This document shows positions 18,919-28,876 of a DNA stretch of 64,000 nucleotides, piece by piece. Every line of letters begins with the position of its first letter. Position 1 is the first letter of the stretch. The position numbers and the translations under genes are program-made. The stretch spans positions 971,564 through 1,035,563 of the forward strand of contig CP075366.1 in NCBI GenBank assembly GCA_019454145.1. The letters run 5' to 3'. This DNA comes from Fimbriimonadaceae bacterium (lineage in GTDB: Bacteria; Armatimonadota; Fimbriimonadia; Fimbriimonadales; Fimbriimonadaceae). Under the pieces are notes generated by a model, which saw only the letters and a list, made by a program, of their open reading frames with translations, ran no database searches and had not been told where the DNA came from.

Positions 18919-21900
18919 TTACTGAGGCACTGAATCCCGTTCGAACAATGTGTACAGCGCCGGAAGAACCACTAGCGTCAGTAGAGTCGCGGATGCAATT
19001 CCTCCAATTACAACCGTGGCCAATGGGCGTTGCACTTCGGCACCAATCCCGGTGTTCAAAGCCATCGGAACGAAACCAAGGGCCGCAACAAGGGCGGTCA
19101 TCAGCACAGGGCGGAGACGTTGCATCGCCCCCTCCCGAACTGCGTCAAGTACCGATAGCCCTTCTTCTCGCAAGCGATTGATCGCCGAGACCATTACGAC
19201 TCCATTTAGCACGGCAACACCAGAAAGGGCGATGAATCCGATTCCCGCGGAGATACTGAGGGGTAGGCTACGAAGGGTCAAAGCAATGACTCCACCGGTC
19301 ACCGCAAGGGGAATTCCTGTGAAGATAAGGGTCGCTTGCTTGAGGGATCCAAAGGTTGTAAACAGCAAAACAAAGATCAAGCAGAGGGCAAGCGGAACTA
19401 CAATAGCCAACCTTGCCGAAGCTTGCTGCAGATTTTCAAACTGACCACCCCAATTGAGGTAATAACCTTCGCCTAAGTCCACATCATTTTTAATCTTTGA
19501 TTGCGCTTCATTGACAAACCCGCCGAGATCACGACCACGAACGTTCAGTTGTACTACGACCCTACGCTTCCCGTCCTCTCTCGAAATCTGGGCAGGGGCT
19601 GAAACGGTTTCGACGGCCGCAAGCGATGAAAGCGGAACCGCCCCACCAGCAGGTATCTGAACTGGAAGAGAGCGTATCCGTTCAGGATCGTTCCGGATTT
19701 CGTCGGGAAGCTGAACCGTCAAATCAAACCGTTTATCGCCTTCGATTACCTGTCCTACAGGCTCTCCACCTAGCGCAGTTTTGACAATCTGCTGGATATC
19801 ACCGACTGAAAGCCCAACCCGACTGATAGCATCCCGGTCAATGTTTATTTGGAGTACCGGAACTTCTTCGACCTGCTCGACTTCGACATCTTGAGCACCA
19901 GGAATCTCACGAACGAGGGCGGCAATCTCATCGGCTTTGGCTTTTAGAACGGTCAAGTCTTCGCCGAAAACCTTGATACCGATATCCGCTTTCACCCCGG
20001 AAACAAGCTCGGCAAACCGCATCTGAATCGGCTGAGAAAAGTTGTATCCCTGCCCCGGCACCTGGGAAATCTTTGCGTTCAACTCTTCAATGAGCTTTTC
20101 CTTAGTCAATCCCTTTCGCCATTCTTTACGAGGTTTCAGCATAACGAATGAGTCGGTTAAGCTGAGAGGCATCGGGTCTGTGGCCACTTCCGGTGTTCCA
20201 CTCCGCGAAAAAACCGTCGTCACTTCGGGAACCTCCAGAACCTTCTTTTCAAACTCGGTGACTAACTTCACGGTCTGCTCCGCATCGACCGTCCGAATCC
20301 GAACTGGCTGAATGACCAGCGAGCCTTCGTCGAGTTGGGGCACAAATTCCATGCCTAGCTGGGAGAATAACGCACCAGCAATAAGCAACAAGAAGACAGC
20401 TCCAGCAATGACCACACCTTTCATACGGAGAGAAAAATTTAAGGCCTTACTGTAAAAGCGAGCAAAAAAGTCCATCACCACGTTCCGCCGTTCGTGTGTA
20501 TTCCGAGACAGGAATACACTTGCTAGTACGGGAACCAGTGTCATTGTAAGAACTAACGCCCCGATTAACGCGAACACGACTGTGAGGGCCATCGGTTTGA
20601 ACATCTTGCCCTCTGTCCCCTCTAATGCAAGGATAGGCAAGTACACGACCGTGATGATTCCGACTGCGAATGCTGTTGGTTTGGCGATCTCGCGGGACGC
20701 ACTCCAAACGGTATCCCGAACTTCCCGGCTGGTTAGCGGTTGACCTTGCTTCTCCCGTGCTTCGGCAAGACGCCGCACGGAATTTTCGACCATAACTACC
20801 GCTCCATCGACGATCAATCCGAAATCAATCGCGCCTAAGCTCATCAAGTTGCCCGAAATGCCGAATTGGTTCATTCCGATCACGGCAACGAGCATCGAAA
20901 GTGGGATCGCCAGGGCAACAATCAATGCTCCGCGGAGATTCCCCAAAAGTAGTACCAGAACCGCAATGACGAGGATTGCTCCTTCCAGCAAGCTCTTCTC
21001 AACTGTATGCAAGACTTCGCCGACTAATTCCGACCGGTTGTAGGTGGTGGTCAATGTAACATCGTCAGGAAGTTGAGATTTGATCGCTTGGATTTTCTCA
21101 TCGACCGCATTGGCGACTTCTCGACCGTTCGCGCCCTTCAGCATCATTACGATGCCAAGCATTGATTCCTTTCCATCCTTAGTTGAAATCCCGGTCAGTA
21201 TCGGGGTGTCGAGCCGAACTTCAGCCACATCTCGAACCAGGATCGGCACTCCTCTTTCGCTCGAAACAACGATCTGCTCAATATCTTTCACCGTCGTGGC
21301 TAATCCAACGGACCGGATTAAGAATCGTTCGCCTTTATTCTCCAAAACGCCGCCACCGACATTCTCATTATTTGATTCAACGGCCGCAATGACTTCTTCA
21401 ATCGCTATCCCTCGGGCGTACAGCGCCTGGGGATCGACGATCACCTGGTATTGCTTTACACTCCCGTCGGCCGCGTTGACCTCAGCAACTCCAGCAACAG
21501 TGCGCAATTGAGGAGCGATGAACCAATCCTGGATACTTCGCAATTCCATTGGCGGAAGACTCTCACTTTCCAGGGCGTACATATAGATGTCTCCCAGCCC
21601 CGTTGAAACTGGCCCCATTTGTGGAGCTTCGATACCACCGGGGAGTTGCCCACGGATGTTATTTAGCCTCTCGTTGACAAGTTGGCGGGCGAAGTAAGTT
21701 TCAACTGAGTCCGCAAAAGTAACCGTCACCTGCGAAAGCCCATACTGGCTCAGGCTTCGAACCTGCTCAACTCCCTGGATACCGCCCATGGCAGCTTCAA
21801 TCGGGAAAGTCACCAGCCGCTCTACTTCTTCCGGCCCCATGCCACCTGTTTCAGTGTTGATTACTACTTGATTTGTAGTAATGTCGGGTACTGCGTCGAG

Positions 21901-22005
21901 GTTTAACCGTTGCCACGAAACGATCCCAAAACCAACCAAAAGTGCGGTGGCTAAGACAATCAGGAATCGTTGGTTAAGGCTGAACTGGAGGATGCGTTCC
22001 AGCAT
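18919..22005 (-). CDS. Heavy-metal RND efflux permease (CzcA/CusA family)
   Basis: 1028 residues. Inner-membrane proton antiporter of a tripartite pump. The start (MLERILQFSLNQRFLIVLAT; LDAVPDITTNQVVINTET) and the fourth-helix motif GAIDFGLIVDGAVVMVENSVRR, with the acidic residues typical of the metal-exporting HME-RND branch, set it apart from drug RND pumps. Two large periplasmic loops and twelve helices are present at full length. Which metal it exports cannot be read here. Stop/start are shared with the adaptor gene (its ATG overlaps the adaptor's TGA), in order TolC-like, adaptor, permease. Confidence 0.95.
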   Translation of the reverse strand: MLERILQFSLNQRFLIVLATALLVGFGIVSWQRLNLDAVPDITTNQVVINTETGGMGPEEVERLVTFPIEAAMGGIQGVEQVRSLSQYGLSQVTVTFADSVETYFARQLVNERLNNIRGQLPGGIEAPQMGPVSTGLGDIYMYALESESLPPMELRSIQDWFIAPQLRTVAGVAEVNAADGSVKQYQVIVDPQALYARGIAIEEVIAAVESNNENVGGGVLENKGERFLIRSVGLATTVKDIEQIVVSSERGVPILVRDVAEVRLDTPILTGISTKDGKESMLGIVMMLKGANGREVANAVDEKIQAIKSQLPDDVTLTTTYNRSELVGEVLHTVEKSLLEGAILVIAVLVLLLGNLRGALIVALAIPLSMLVAVIGMNQFGISGNLMSLGAIDFGLIVDGAVVMVENSVRRLAEAREKQGQPLTSREVRDTVWSASREIAKPTAFAVGIITVVYLPILALEGTEGKMFKPMALTVVFALIGALVLTMTLVPVLASVFLSRNTHERRNVVMDFFARFYSKALNFSLRMKGVVIAGAVFLLLIAGALFSQLGMEFVPQLDEGSLVIQPVRIRTVDAEQTVKLVTEFEKKVLEVPEVTTVFSRSGTPEVATDPMPLSLTDSFVMLKPRKEWRKGLTKEKLIEELNAKISQVPGQGYNFSQPIQMRFAELVSGVKADIGIKVFGEDLTVLKAKADEIAALVREIPGAQDVEVEQVEEVPVLQINIDRDAISRVGLSVGDIQQIVKTALGGEPVGQVIEGDKRFDLTVQLPDEIRNDPERIRSLPVQIPAGGAVPLSSLAAVETVSAPAQISREDGKRRVVVQLNVRGRDLGGFVNEAQSKIKNDVDLGEGYYLNWGGQFENLQQASARLAIVVPLALCLIFVLLFTTFGSLKQATLIFTGIPLAVTGGVIALTLRSLPLSISAGIGFIALSGVAVLNGVVMVSAINRLREEGLSVLDAVREGAMQRLRPVLMTALVAALGFVPMALNTGIGAEVQRPLATVVIGGIASATLLTLVVLPALYTLFERDSVPQ

Positions 22006-23543
22006 CAGTGGTCGTGCCCCTTCAATTCGTCTTTGGCGAGCTGCGATTTCAGCACGAAACCGCCTTCAGTAGCAATGTCGGCCCCTGGCTCAATGCCTGA
22101 AATAATTTCGACAAAGCCATCACTTTTCCGCCCTACCTCAACTGCATAACGCACAAATCCATCACCTTCGCGTACGAAAATAAATGACTTGCCTGCCTCT
22201 TCCACAATTGCAGTTGATAGCACGGCTAAGACCTCTACCGACGCCCCAAACTCAATATGGACTTGGGCGAACATGCCGGGTTTGAGCCGAGCGTTCTCAT
22301 TTGAAACCAAACATTGAACGGGAATCGACCTCGTTTTTTCGTCGAGCCGTGATCCGACAACTTGCACAATCCCTCGGAAAGTGATGTCCTCAAGACCAGC
22401 GGTTGTGACCTCTACCGTTGCACCTTTTCGGACTTTCGCAGCATCCCGTTCAGGAACGTTTGCGGTCACCCATACTGAATTCAGGTTTTCGATTTCACAA
22501 ATCGTTTGCGTTCGATCAACCGCTTGCCCCCGTGTGACATCAAGGTGGCTAACGGTTCCGCTGATCGGTGCAACCAGATTGGTTCTGCCACCGGAGCCGC
22601 CTATTCCGCCCGAATAGGTTCGGTATGTCGATCTCGCATTGGCAACTGCCTTATTCGCACTCTGCAACGCCGATTCTGCCGATCTGATAGCGATTTGCAT
22701 ACGCTGAAACTCAAGCCGAGCTGAGCGAACTTCCGCTTCTGCTGTTTGAACTTCGCGCGCATTGAGCAGTCCCTTGTCTGCAATAGATTTTTCGCGGTCG
22801 TATGCGCTTTTGGCTGAACGGACGGTTGATTCCGCTCGGGAGACTTCGATTTCGTCCTTTTGTACGTCTAGTTGGGCTTCCTGCAGTTCCGACTTGGAAA
22901 CTAACCCTTCTTTGAATAGATTTTCGAGTCGTCGCAAAGCCTCTTCGTGGGTTGCCAACTCTTTCTGTGCCGCTAACAAGTCGTTTTGCGCATCGTTCAA
23001 TTCACGTTGAGCTTGTTGGAGCGATGCCGTATTGAACGCCCCCGCCTGTGCTAAGTCCTGCTGACGCTTGAGGGTTTGCTCTGCGGCTTTAACCTTAGCC
23101 TGAGCAAGCTCTGCTTGAGACCGGGCATCCTTCAGATTCGCGGCATCGCGGTCACGGTCTTGCTCTGCTGAAGAAATGCGTGCCCATGCCTCGGCGAGTT
23201 CTGCCGATTCGATGACCGCAATAGTTTCACCAGCATTCACTTGATCGCCGGGCTGAACTAATAGGCTGACCAGCTTTCCACCCACTGGTGGTGTTACAAC
23301 GGCACGTCCCTTGGTAGTTGAAGAAACCGTGCCCGGAACTTCTAGGGATTCACTCATCACACGAAGAGAAGCAGCTTGAGTTTTGATTCCTGCAATCGCT
23401 TTTTGCTCATCTGTCAACTCAACCGATTCTTGGGAGTGGCTTTCTTCGGCATGCTCACTCTCAGAATGAGTTGCGGGCGCGACCTGTGGGCCGCAGCCAG
23501 CCAAAACAATAGCCAGCAGAGTGAGAAGTAATAACCGGTTCAC
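22005..23543 (-). CDS. RND efflux periplasmic adaptor lipoprotein (CzcB/CusB-like)
   Basis: 512 residues. Lipoprotein signal LLTLLAIVLAGC, then a His/Glu-rich stretch (THSESEHAEESHSQES) that may bind metal. Barrel/lipoyl halves flank a very long coiled-coil hairpin of about 200 residues (RISSAEQDRDRDAANLKDARSQ.. to ..SANKAVANARSTYR), longer than in CusB and with signs of internal repetition. The C-terminal half includes LVAPISGTVSHLDVTRGQAV. Bridges the permease and the TolC-like channel. Overlaps both neighbours by 1-4 bases. Confidence 0.92.
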   Translation of the reverse strand: MNRLLLLTLLAIVLAGCGPQVAPATHSESEHAEESHSQESVELTDEQKAIAGIKTQAASLRVMSESLEVPGTVSSTTKGRAVVTPPVGGKLVSLLVQPGDQVNAGETIAVIESAELAEAWARISSAEQDRDRDAANLKDARSQAELAQAKVKAAEQTLKRQQDLAQAGAFNTASLQQAQRELNDAQNDLLAAQKELATHEEALRRLENLFKEGLVSKSELQEAQLDVQKDEIEVSRAESTVRSAKSAYDREKSIADKGLLNAREVQTAEAEVRSARLEFQRMQIAIRSAESALQSANKAVANARSTYRTYSGGIGGSGGRTNLVAPISGTVSHLDVTRGQAVDRTQTICEIENLNSVWVTANVPERDAAKVRKGATVEVTTAGLEDITFRGIVQVVGSRLDEKTRSIPVQCLVSNENARLKPGMFAQVHIEFGASVEVLAVLSTAIVEEAGKSFIFVREGDGFVRYAVEVGRKSDGFVEIISGIEPGADIATEGGFVLKSQLAKDELKGHDH

Positions 23544-24733
23544 TCGCCCACCTCAATCAATGTTCCGGTCGTTTGATACATTTTCGCGGTCGCGAGGTTT
23601 GCAGCCAAACGAGCTTCCGCCACTTCTTCTTCAAGTTCACGTAAAGAACGCGAAGCTTCTAGAACATCTATTAACGTGCCAACACCCTGTGAAAACCCAA
23701 GCTGGGTTTTCTGAACCAGGATACGATTCGTTTCAATTAGGCTAAGGAAAGCTGTGATCTGATCTAATGCCGCCGCAAGCTCGGTTTGCACGGCTACTAG
23801 TTCTGCCGCTGCGATAACCCTTGTATCGGCAATTTTCTGGCGGATAGCTTCTGCTTGTTTTCGGGCAGCTTCTAACTCGAACTTCTTTTTGCCGAAATCG
23901 TTGAACGTCCAAGAAAGCTGGAGTCGCGCACCAAAGTCTGTCGGATCGTCCCTCCACGGTGAACGAAGACCGATCAACTCCAAATCAGGCATACTCGACC
24001 GTCTTGCGGCCGCTGCTTCCGCTTCTGCTTCAAGCAGTTCGGCCCGTAGTAACCTCAGGTCATATCTATTATCAAGATTTCCATCGGCAACCGGAGTCAG
24101 CGCGTCTTCTTCAAACACGAACTCCACGTCATTTGTTACACCTATGGCTGCTTTCAACCGGGTTAATGCGGCCCGATATTGAGATTGTCGCAACCGACTT
24201 ATTTGCAGTGCGCGGTCGCGCTCTAGTTTTGCGCGCGTGACTTGCACTTCCGGGATTTTTCCCTCTTCAAATCGGCGTTGTGTGGCTTGCAAAAGTGACT
24301 CGGCGATCTCGCTCACACCAATGGTGCTTTCTTGCAACCGAAAAGCCGTCGCGGCTTCGAAGTAACGGACAATTACATCGCCTTGCACCGCAATTAGGGC
24401 CTCATGTAAATATGCTTCTGCCCGGGCCACATAGGCTTCCCCTATTTTTCGTTGAGCCGAAGACTTCCCGAAGATATCGAGAGCTTGGCTAATATAGAAA
24501 TCGTTGTCAGTTGCGCCTAACTCGGCCCGGGATGAGTATCCAATTCCAAGCTCTGTTCCCGGATACGCTCCGAGTGCGCTCATTTTCTTTTGAGCTTGTT
24601 CGACGTTGAGCCGGCCAGCTTCTACGGCATTGCGGTTCTTGAATGCTTCTTGCAAAGAACGATTCAGGTCATAAGGTTCCGCCGCCGACCAACTGGCCAG
24701 GCATAAAAATGTGATCAGGGTTGTTGTTTTCAC
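23540..24733 (-). CDS. TolC-family outer-membrane efflux protein
   Basis: 397 residues with signal peptide (MKTTTLITFLCLASWSAAE). Typical long heptad helices in two repeats (SLQEAFKNRNAVEAGRLNVEQAQ; DLRLLRAELLEAEAEAAAARR) with strands such as GTELGIGYSSR and FGARLQLSWTFND. Forms the outer-membrane channel for the pump encoded downstream. Its stop overlaps the adaptor start (ATGA), so the three pump genes are translationally coupled. Confidence 0.93.
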   Translation of the reverse strand: MKTTTLITFLCLASWSAAEPYDLNRSLQEAFKNRNAVEAGRLNVEQAQKKMSALGAYPGTELGIGYSSRAELGATDNDFYISQALDIFGKSSAQRKIGEAYVARAEAYLHEALIAVQGDVIVRYFEAATAFRLQESTIGVSEIAESLLQATQRRFEEGKIPEVQVTRAKLERDRALQISRLRQSQYRAALTRLKAAIGVTNDVEFVFEEDALTPVADGNLDNRYDLRLLRAELLEAEAEAAAARRSSMPDLELIGLRSPWRDDPTDFGARLQLSWTFNDFGKKKFELEAARKQAEAIRQKIADTRVIAAAELVAVQTELAAALDQITAFLSLIETNRILVQKTQLGFSQGVGTLIDVLEASRSLRELEEEVAEARLAANLATAKMYQTTGTLIEVGE

Positions 24734-24786
24734 GAGTTTTCATTGTTTGTTTGTCAGTTCCGGATTGCAACGCAAACCGGAATATG

Positions 24787-25221
24787 TCAAGCCAAACGAA
24801 TGAAAGGAGGAGCGCGGGAAGAATGCTCCGATGGCGGGCCAGTTGCAGGATTAGCGGGATCGAATGGAATTTCAATGAAGAATGATTCCAGTTCGAAAAC
24901 AAATACCTGTGGAGTTCGCGAAGGCAAATCTGATGCGATTTGGTTCTTGTTGGTTGGCGTCCACCAAGAACTGTCCTGATCTTTATCTTTGCAAGGTTTT
25001 AGTGAGCAACAGTCGTGGCAATCGCCATGCTGTGAATTGAATCCATCCTTACAACTTTTCTCAACGCTGATCTTTGCACACGAACCGCAATTCTGACCGG
25101 ATGCCGTAACGTAAGCCGGAGAGCAAAAATGGAGTTGGGCTGATAATACGATCACCACGATACAAATCGCCTTTAACAGACGATTTGTAAACGATCCAAA
25201 AATTGCTCTAAGAACCTCCAC
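24787..25221 (-). CDS. Secreted Cys-rich protein heading the efflux operon
   Basis: 144 residues from a GTG at 25221; the good GGAGG is inside the first codons, so a slightly later non-ATG start is possible. A hydrophobic segment (LLKAICIVVIVLSAQLHFC) is followed by a Cys/His-rich region: CGSC, then C at two further sites, HGDCHDCC and KPC. No family recognised. Placed 53 bases before the TolC-like gene on the same strand, it may be a periplasmic metal-binding or sensing partner of the pump; this is inference from residues and context. Confidence 0.55.
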   Translation of the reverse strand: MEVLRAIFGSFTNRLLKAICIVVIVLSAQLHFCSPAYVTASGQNCGSCAKISVEKSCKDGFNSQHGDCHDCCSLKPCKDKDQDSSWWTPTNKNQIASDLPSRTPQVFVFELESFFIEIPFDPANPATGPPSEHSSRAPPFIRLA

Positions 25222-25391
25222 GTATAGGATTAAACCAAATAGACGATTCCTCTAGGGGAAAGACTGTTGCAATAAAGCCAGAAACTAAGCCCATTGGTTG
25301 TTTACATGATTAATTTCGATTTTGGTGGTGAGGAAGCATTTTGGATTTCAAGGAAAAACGTCCAGCGAATTTGAAGGATAAATGAGTTTGA

Positions 25392-25841
25392 TTACAACTC
25401 TTCCGCCAGCCCGATCAAAATCCCCTCCGGCCCGCGGACATAACACAGCCGATACACATTTTCGTACTGCACCACTTCATCAACAAGCGAAGCACCTAGC
25501 GCATACACCCGCTCTAAAACCTCGTCGAGATTCTTAACCGTAAACATCACGCGAAGATAACCCAGCGCGTTCACTGGCGCAGTTCGGTGATCGGCAATCA
25601 CGGCTGGCGTAATGAACTGAGAAAGCTCCAGCCGGCTATGGCCATCTGGCGTGGCGAGCATTGCTATTTGCACTTTTTGCGACTTGAGGCCAGTCACCCG
25701 CCCCGACCACTCACCTTCGATGGTCGCGCGGCCTTCCAGAATCATTCCAAGTTCCAAAAAGAACGGAATCACGTTATCTAGCGATTCAACAACAATGCCC
25801 ATGTTGTGCATTTGGAGCAAATTTGAATCTGACGTTTCCAT
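25392..25841 (-). CDS. VOC (glyoxalase-fold) protein
   Basis: About 149 residues from the ATG at 25841 (METSDSNLLQMHNMGIVV); a TTG start 12 codons earlier is less likely. VOC pattern: HNMGIVVESLDNVIPFFLELGM, SRLELSQF, LRVMFTVKNLDEVLERVYALGASL, CYVRGPEGILIGLAEEL. Metal-dependent dioxygenase, isomerase or resistance function cannot be told apart. It lies 64 bases downstream of a helix-turn-helix regulator gene and probably shares its message. Confidence 0.85.
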   Translation of the reverse strand: METSDSNLLQMHNMGIVVESLDNVIPFFLELGMILEGRATIEGEWSGRVTGLKSQKVQIAMLATPDGHSRLELSQFITPAVIADHRTAPVNALGYLRVMFTVKNLDEVLERVYALGASLVDEVVQYENVYRLCYVRGPEGILIGLAEEL

Positions 25842-25905
25842 GAGCGTGACAATACCACCGCCCAGAATTACGGACAACTAAATACTTTTACAGATCGCAA
25901 AGTTT

Positions 25906-26535
25906 TTAAGATTCTTTTGCTTTCCTCACCCGACTTTCGCTCTCGCGAACCGTGGGCAGCATCACCATCGAAAGTTTCACACGTGTGTAATCACCCTTTT
26001 CGCGTACTTCCCGATCTTCCTCGTGGAGTTCTGAAAACAACTGCGCCAAATCCGCGAGAGCTTTTTTCACTTTCAAAGTTGATTCTTTATCAAAGTAGCC
26101 AATATACGAGCGGATTAGCACTGAATTGTACAGTTCGGGGACATCACGGATCGCTCGGAACGCCGCCGCGCTCATACGGTCGGTTTGGCGCAGGTCGCAA
26201 CGGAATTTACGAATACATTCTTCGGTTGCTCCTTCCGACTGGCCAACCGGATCGAACAAGTAGTGGCTGGCTTTGAGTGCGTAAAGAATCTCTTCCCTGG
26301 CGTGGCGCTTACGTGTTCCTACAGCAGTGATGAGGCCAACATCAAGTAACTTCGCAATATGCTCTCCAACTGAAGCTGTACTCCGGTTGACTTCTTCAGC
26401 GATTTCTCGAATAGAAATCCCGTCGCGGAAAGGAATCTCCTGATAGACCTCTGCACACGGAGCAGAGGCGAGCACTGCCAGGTGCTTTTCTTCGAGCTGT
26501 AAGACCTCAATTTGATCAGGATGGGGCATGCGCAT
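25906..26535 (-). CDS. Winged helix-turn-helix transcription regulator (ArsR-like)
   Basis: 209 residues. N-terminal winged helix: LEEKHLAVLASAPCAEVYQEI, ISIREIAEEVNRSTASVGEHIAKLLDVGLI with the recognition helix, then VGTRKRHAREEILYAL. A helical C-terminal half of about 110 residues has no domain I recognise. It probably controls itself and the VOC gene downstream. Effector unknown. Confidence 0.75.
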   Translation of the reverse strand: MRMPHPDQIEVLQLEEKHLAVLASAPCAEVYQEIPFRDGISIREIAEEVNRSTASVGEHIAKLLDVGLITAVGTRKRHAREEILYALKASHYLFDPVGQSEGATEECIRKFRCDLRQTDRMSAAAFRAIRDVPELYNSVLIRSYIGYFDKESTLKVKKALADLAQLFSELHEEDREVREKGDYTRVKLSMVMLPTVRESESRVRKAKES

Positions 26536-26698
26536 AACCGGAAAGATTCCTCAAACTAAATTATTATCCACAATTCTGCAAAATATTTTTTAAGCAAAGA
26601 ATTAAGGGGTTTGCAAACGAATCGCTACAAAAATGAACCACTTCATAATCAATCTCCATAAATCCAAAATGTCTTGTAGAGGCGTTAATTTACACTCC

Positions 26699-27298
26699 TT
26701 ATGGCCAATTTCTGGTTATTTTCAGGATCGTTTCAGACCAATTTTCTTCAGATGAGATCGGCTTTTCAACCAGATCGCGAACGATTGTCAGCCACTCTAA
26801 TCGTGCTTTGGTTTCCAGAATGCAAGAGACTGTTGCCAACGCCCCAAAATAGTCTCCTAATTGCTCATTCGCCGGTATCAAAGCCTCACATCGCGCCAAA
26901 AACTCTCTTAACCCACCAATTGTATTGTCAATCAGAGCAAGTCTCTGTTCACTATGTATCACTCCTAAGAAAAAAAATCTGAGGCGCACTAAGTCTGCTG
27001 AGTGAGCAATATCAGATTGCGGCAAGGGAGGAGTGAGCCATTGTTGCAACGCCTTTTCACCAGATTCAGATACTTTGACTAGGTTCTCTTTAGTATCTAC
27101 ATCTTGCAAAACTGTTTGCAGAAGCCCATTTTCAATTAACCTTTTGGAGACTGAGTAGGCTGTACCTGCCCTGGATTTATGATAAGTAGACTCTGAATAA
27201 GAGAGTTCCTTCATGATAGAGTAAGTAGTACATGGGCCGCGCAACCATGCAAAACCAAGTACTGTGAGTTCAATTGTCGAGAGTTTTCTAACCTTCAC
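26699..27298 (-). CDS. PadR-family transcription regulator
   Basis: 199 residues. PadR winged helix: STIELTVLGFAWLRGPCTTYSIMKEL, AGTAYSVSKRLIENGLLQTV, then the wing (DTKENLVKVSESGEKAL) and a helical dimerisation C-terminus. It is transcribed away from the PDZ-hydrolase gene at 27395; a perfect palindrome at 27369-27385 lies between them, next to the hydrolase start. PadR proteins are usually repressors of an adjacent divergent gene. Confidence 0.88.
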   Translation of the reverse strand: MKVRKLSTIELTVLGFAWLRGPCTTYSIMKELSYSESTYHKSRAGTAYSVSKRLIENGLLQTVLQDVDTKENLVKVSESGEKALQQWLTPPLPQSDIAHSADLVRLRFFFLGVIHSEQRLALIDNTIGGLREFLARCEALIPANEQLGDYFGALATVSCILETKARLEWLTIVRDLVEKPISSEENWSETILKITRNWP

Positions 27299-27368
27299 CG
27301 AGATCCTTTAAACACTATAACTTTTTTTGACTGTAAAAAATTGAGGAACCAATCTGCCATCTACAATG

Positions 27369-27385
27369 TATTACAATTTGTAATA
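27369..27385. promoter_or_regulatory. Perfect palindrome, likely PadR operator
   Basis: TATTACAATTTGTAATA: 8-bp arms around one central base. It ends 9 bases before the hydrolase ATG at 27395, where a bound repressor would block transcription or initiation. The divergent PadR gene starts about 70 bases away. Confidence 0.6.
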
Positions 27386-27394
27386 GAGAAAATC

Positions 27395-28873
27395 ATGATT
27401 CTAACCACCGCGCTTTTTTTGAGCCTTCAGTTCTCGGCTCAACCAAATCCTCAAGTCAAGACACTCGGCGAACTCCCGATCATCGGGAACTTGTTTCGGG
27501 ATGACTCAAAAATTCCGCACCTCAAAGACCTTCCCCTCATCGGAGACCAGTTTGGGAACGGACCCACTGTACTACCGCGTCGTGGCTCACTCGGCCTTCC
27601 CTATACGCCAGTTCAGCAAGACCCAAACATAAAATCTAATCCGACCGCAGTTGAAGGGCTTCGGGCGGGTACACCTGTCCCCGAACTCACCGCCGCCAAC
27701 GCGGGAATCAAAGCCGGCGACCTAATCACCCATATCAACGGAAAACCTGCTTTTCCTGCGACGCTCAATTCCACATTGAGGGGCATTCCCGTAGGTCAAC
27801 CAATAGAGTTTACTGTGATACGCGATGGTCAGACTCTTACGCTCAGAACACCGCTCACCGAACGACCTCGCGATCCCGGTAACGCAAATTTCGAAGTTAT
27901 TTATACACATATAGTCAGCAATGGCGAGCGGATGCGAACCATTATCACGAAGCCGAAGAAACCGGGCAAGCATCCCGCGCTGATGTTTATTCAGGGCTTT
28001 TCACCAGTCTCTTACGACTACACTCTAGAAACTGCCACGGGTGACGTTGCTACTTTAGACGGTCCAATTCTATACGACTTCGCAAACTCCGGCTTCGTCA
28101 CCCTTAGAATTGAAAAGCCCGGCGTTGGAGACAGCGAAGGTGGCCCGTTTGCACCAATGGATTACATAACCGAACTGGACATTTATCGACAAGCTTTAAT
28201 TCAGTTAAAGGAGTTCGAAGGTGTTGATAAAGATAATGTCTTCATTTTCGGTCACAGCATGGGTGGCGCGTTTGGTCCGATGATCGCCGCTGAAAACCCA
28301 GTGAAAGGTATCGCGGTCTACGGAGTCGCATCACGGACTTGGTTTGAATATCTCGTAGATATAATGCGCTACCAAACTCTTGTTGCAGGAGCCAGCTACG
28401 AAGAAGCAGATGAAGCGGCTCGGCAGGGCACCAGAATGATGGCCTTGATTATGCTAGAGAAAAAATCTCCGGAGGAAGTCAAAAAATCGCATCCAGAACT
28501 TGCTCCGCTAGTTGATGGATATTTCCCAGACGGGCTATTCAACGGCAAATCACTTGATTTTTGGAGACAACTCGGAGAAGTCAATTTTGCACACTATTGG
28601 TCTAAGGTAAATACTCATGTACTTGCCGTAAAAGGGGAAGCAGACTTTGTCGTTTATGATGTTGACCATAAACTCATCGCCGATATCGTGAACCGCGCGA
28701 ATCCTGGATTTGGCAGTTTCGTAATCGCCCCGGATTCCGACCACCTGTTCCACAACTTCGATACAGAAGTGGAAAGCAGACGTAATTTCCAAAAAGGCAA
28801 GTTTAATCCCGGGTTCACAAAGATAATGAAAGACTGGATTCTCAGCATTATGAACGATCGAAGCGGAAGCTAA
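27395..28873 (+). CDS. Secreted alpha/beta hydrolase with PDZ domain
   Basis: About 492 residues from the ATG at 27395, which places a signal peptide at the start (MILTTALFLSLQFSAQ); an upstream ATG at 27341 would add 18 residues ahead of it. A PDZ-like module (VPELTAANAGIKAGDLITHI; VIRDGQTLTLRTPL) precedes an alpha/beta hydrolase of the serine aminopeptidase/S33 type with nucleophile elbow GHSMGG. A His in the C-terminal SDHLFHNF is a candidate for the catalytic base. Probably an esterase or peptidase controlled by the divergent PadR regulator. Confidence 0.82.
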   Translation: MILTTALFLSLQFSAQPNPQVKTLGELPIIGNLFRDDSKIPHLKDLPLIGDQFGNGPTVLPRRGSLGLPYTPVQQDPNIKSNPTAVEGLRAGTPVPELTAANAGIKAGDLITHINGKPAFPATLNSTLRGIPVGQPIEFTVIRDGQTLTLRTPLTERPRDPGNANFEVIYTHIVSNGERMRTIITKPKKPGKHPALMFIQGFSPVSYDYTLETATGDVATLDGPILYDFANSGFVTLRIEKPGVGDSEGGPFAPMDYITELDIYRQALIQLKEFEGVDKDNVFIFGHSMGGAFGPMIAAENPVKGIAVYGVASRTWFEYLVDIMRYQTLVAGASYEEADEAARQGTRMMALIMLEKKSPEEVKKSHPELAPLVDGYFPDGLFNGKSLDFWRQLGEVNFAHYWSKVNTHVLAVKGEADFVVYDVDHKLIADIVNRANPGFGSFVIAPDSDHLFHNFDTEVESRRNFQKGKFNPGFTKIMKDWILSIMNDRSGS

Positions 28874-28876
28874 TTA

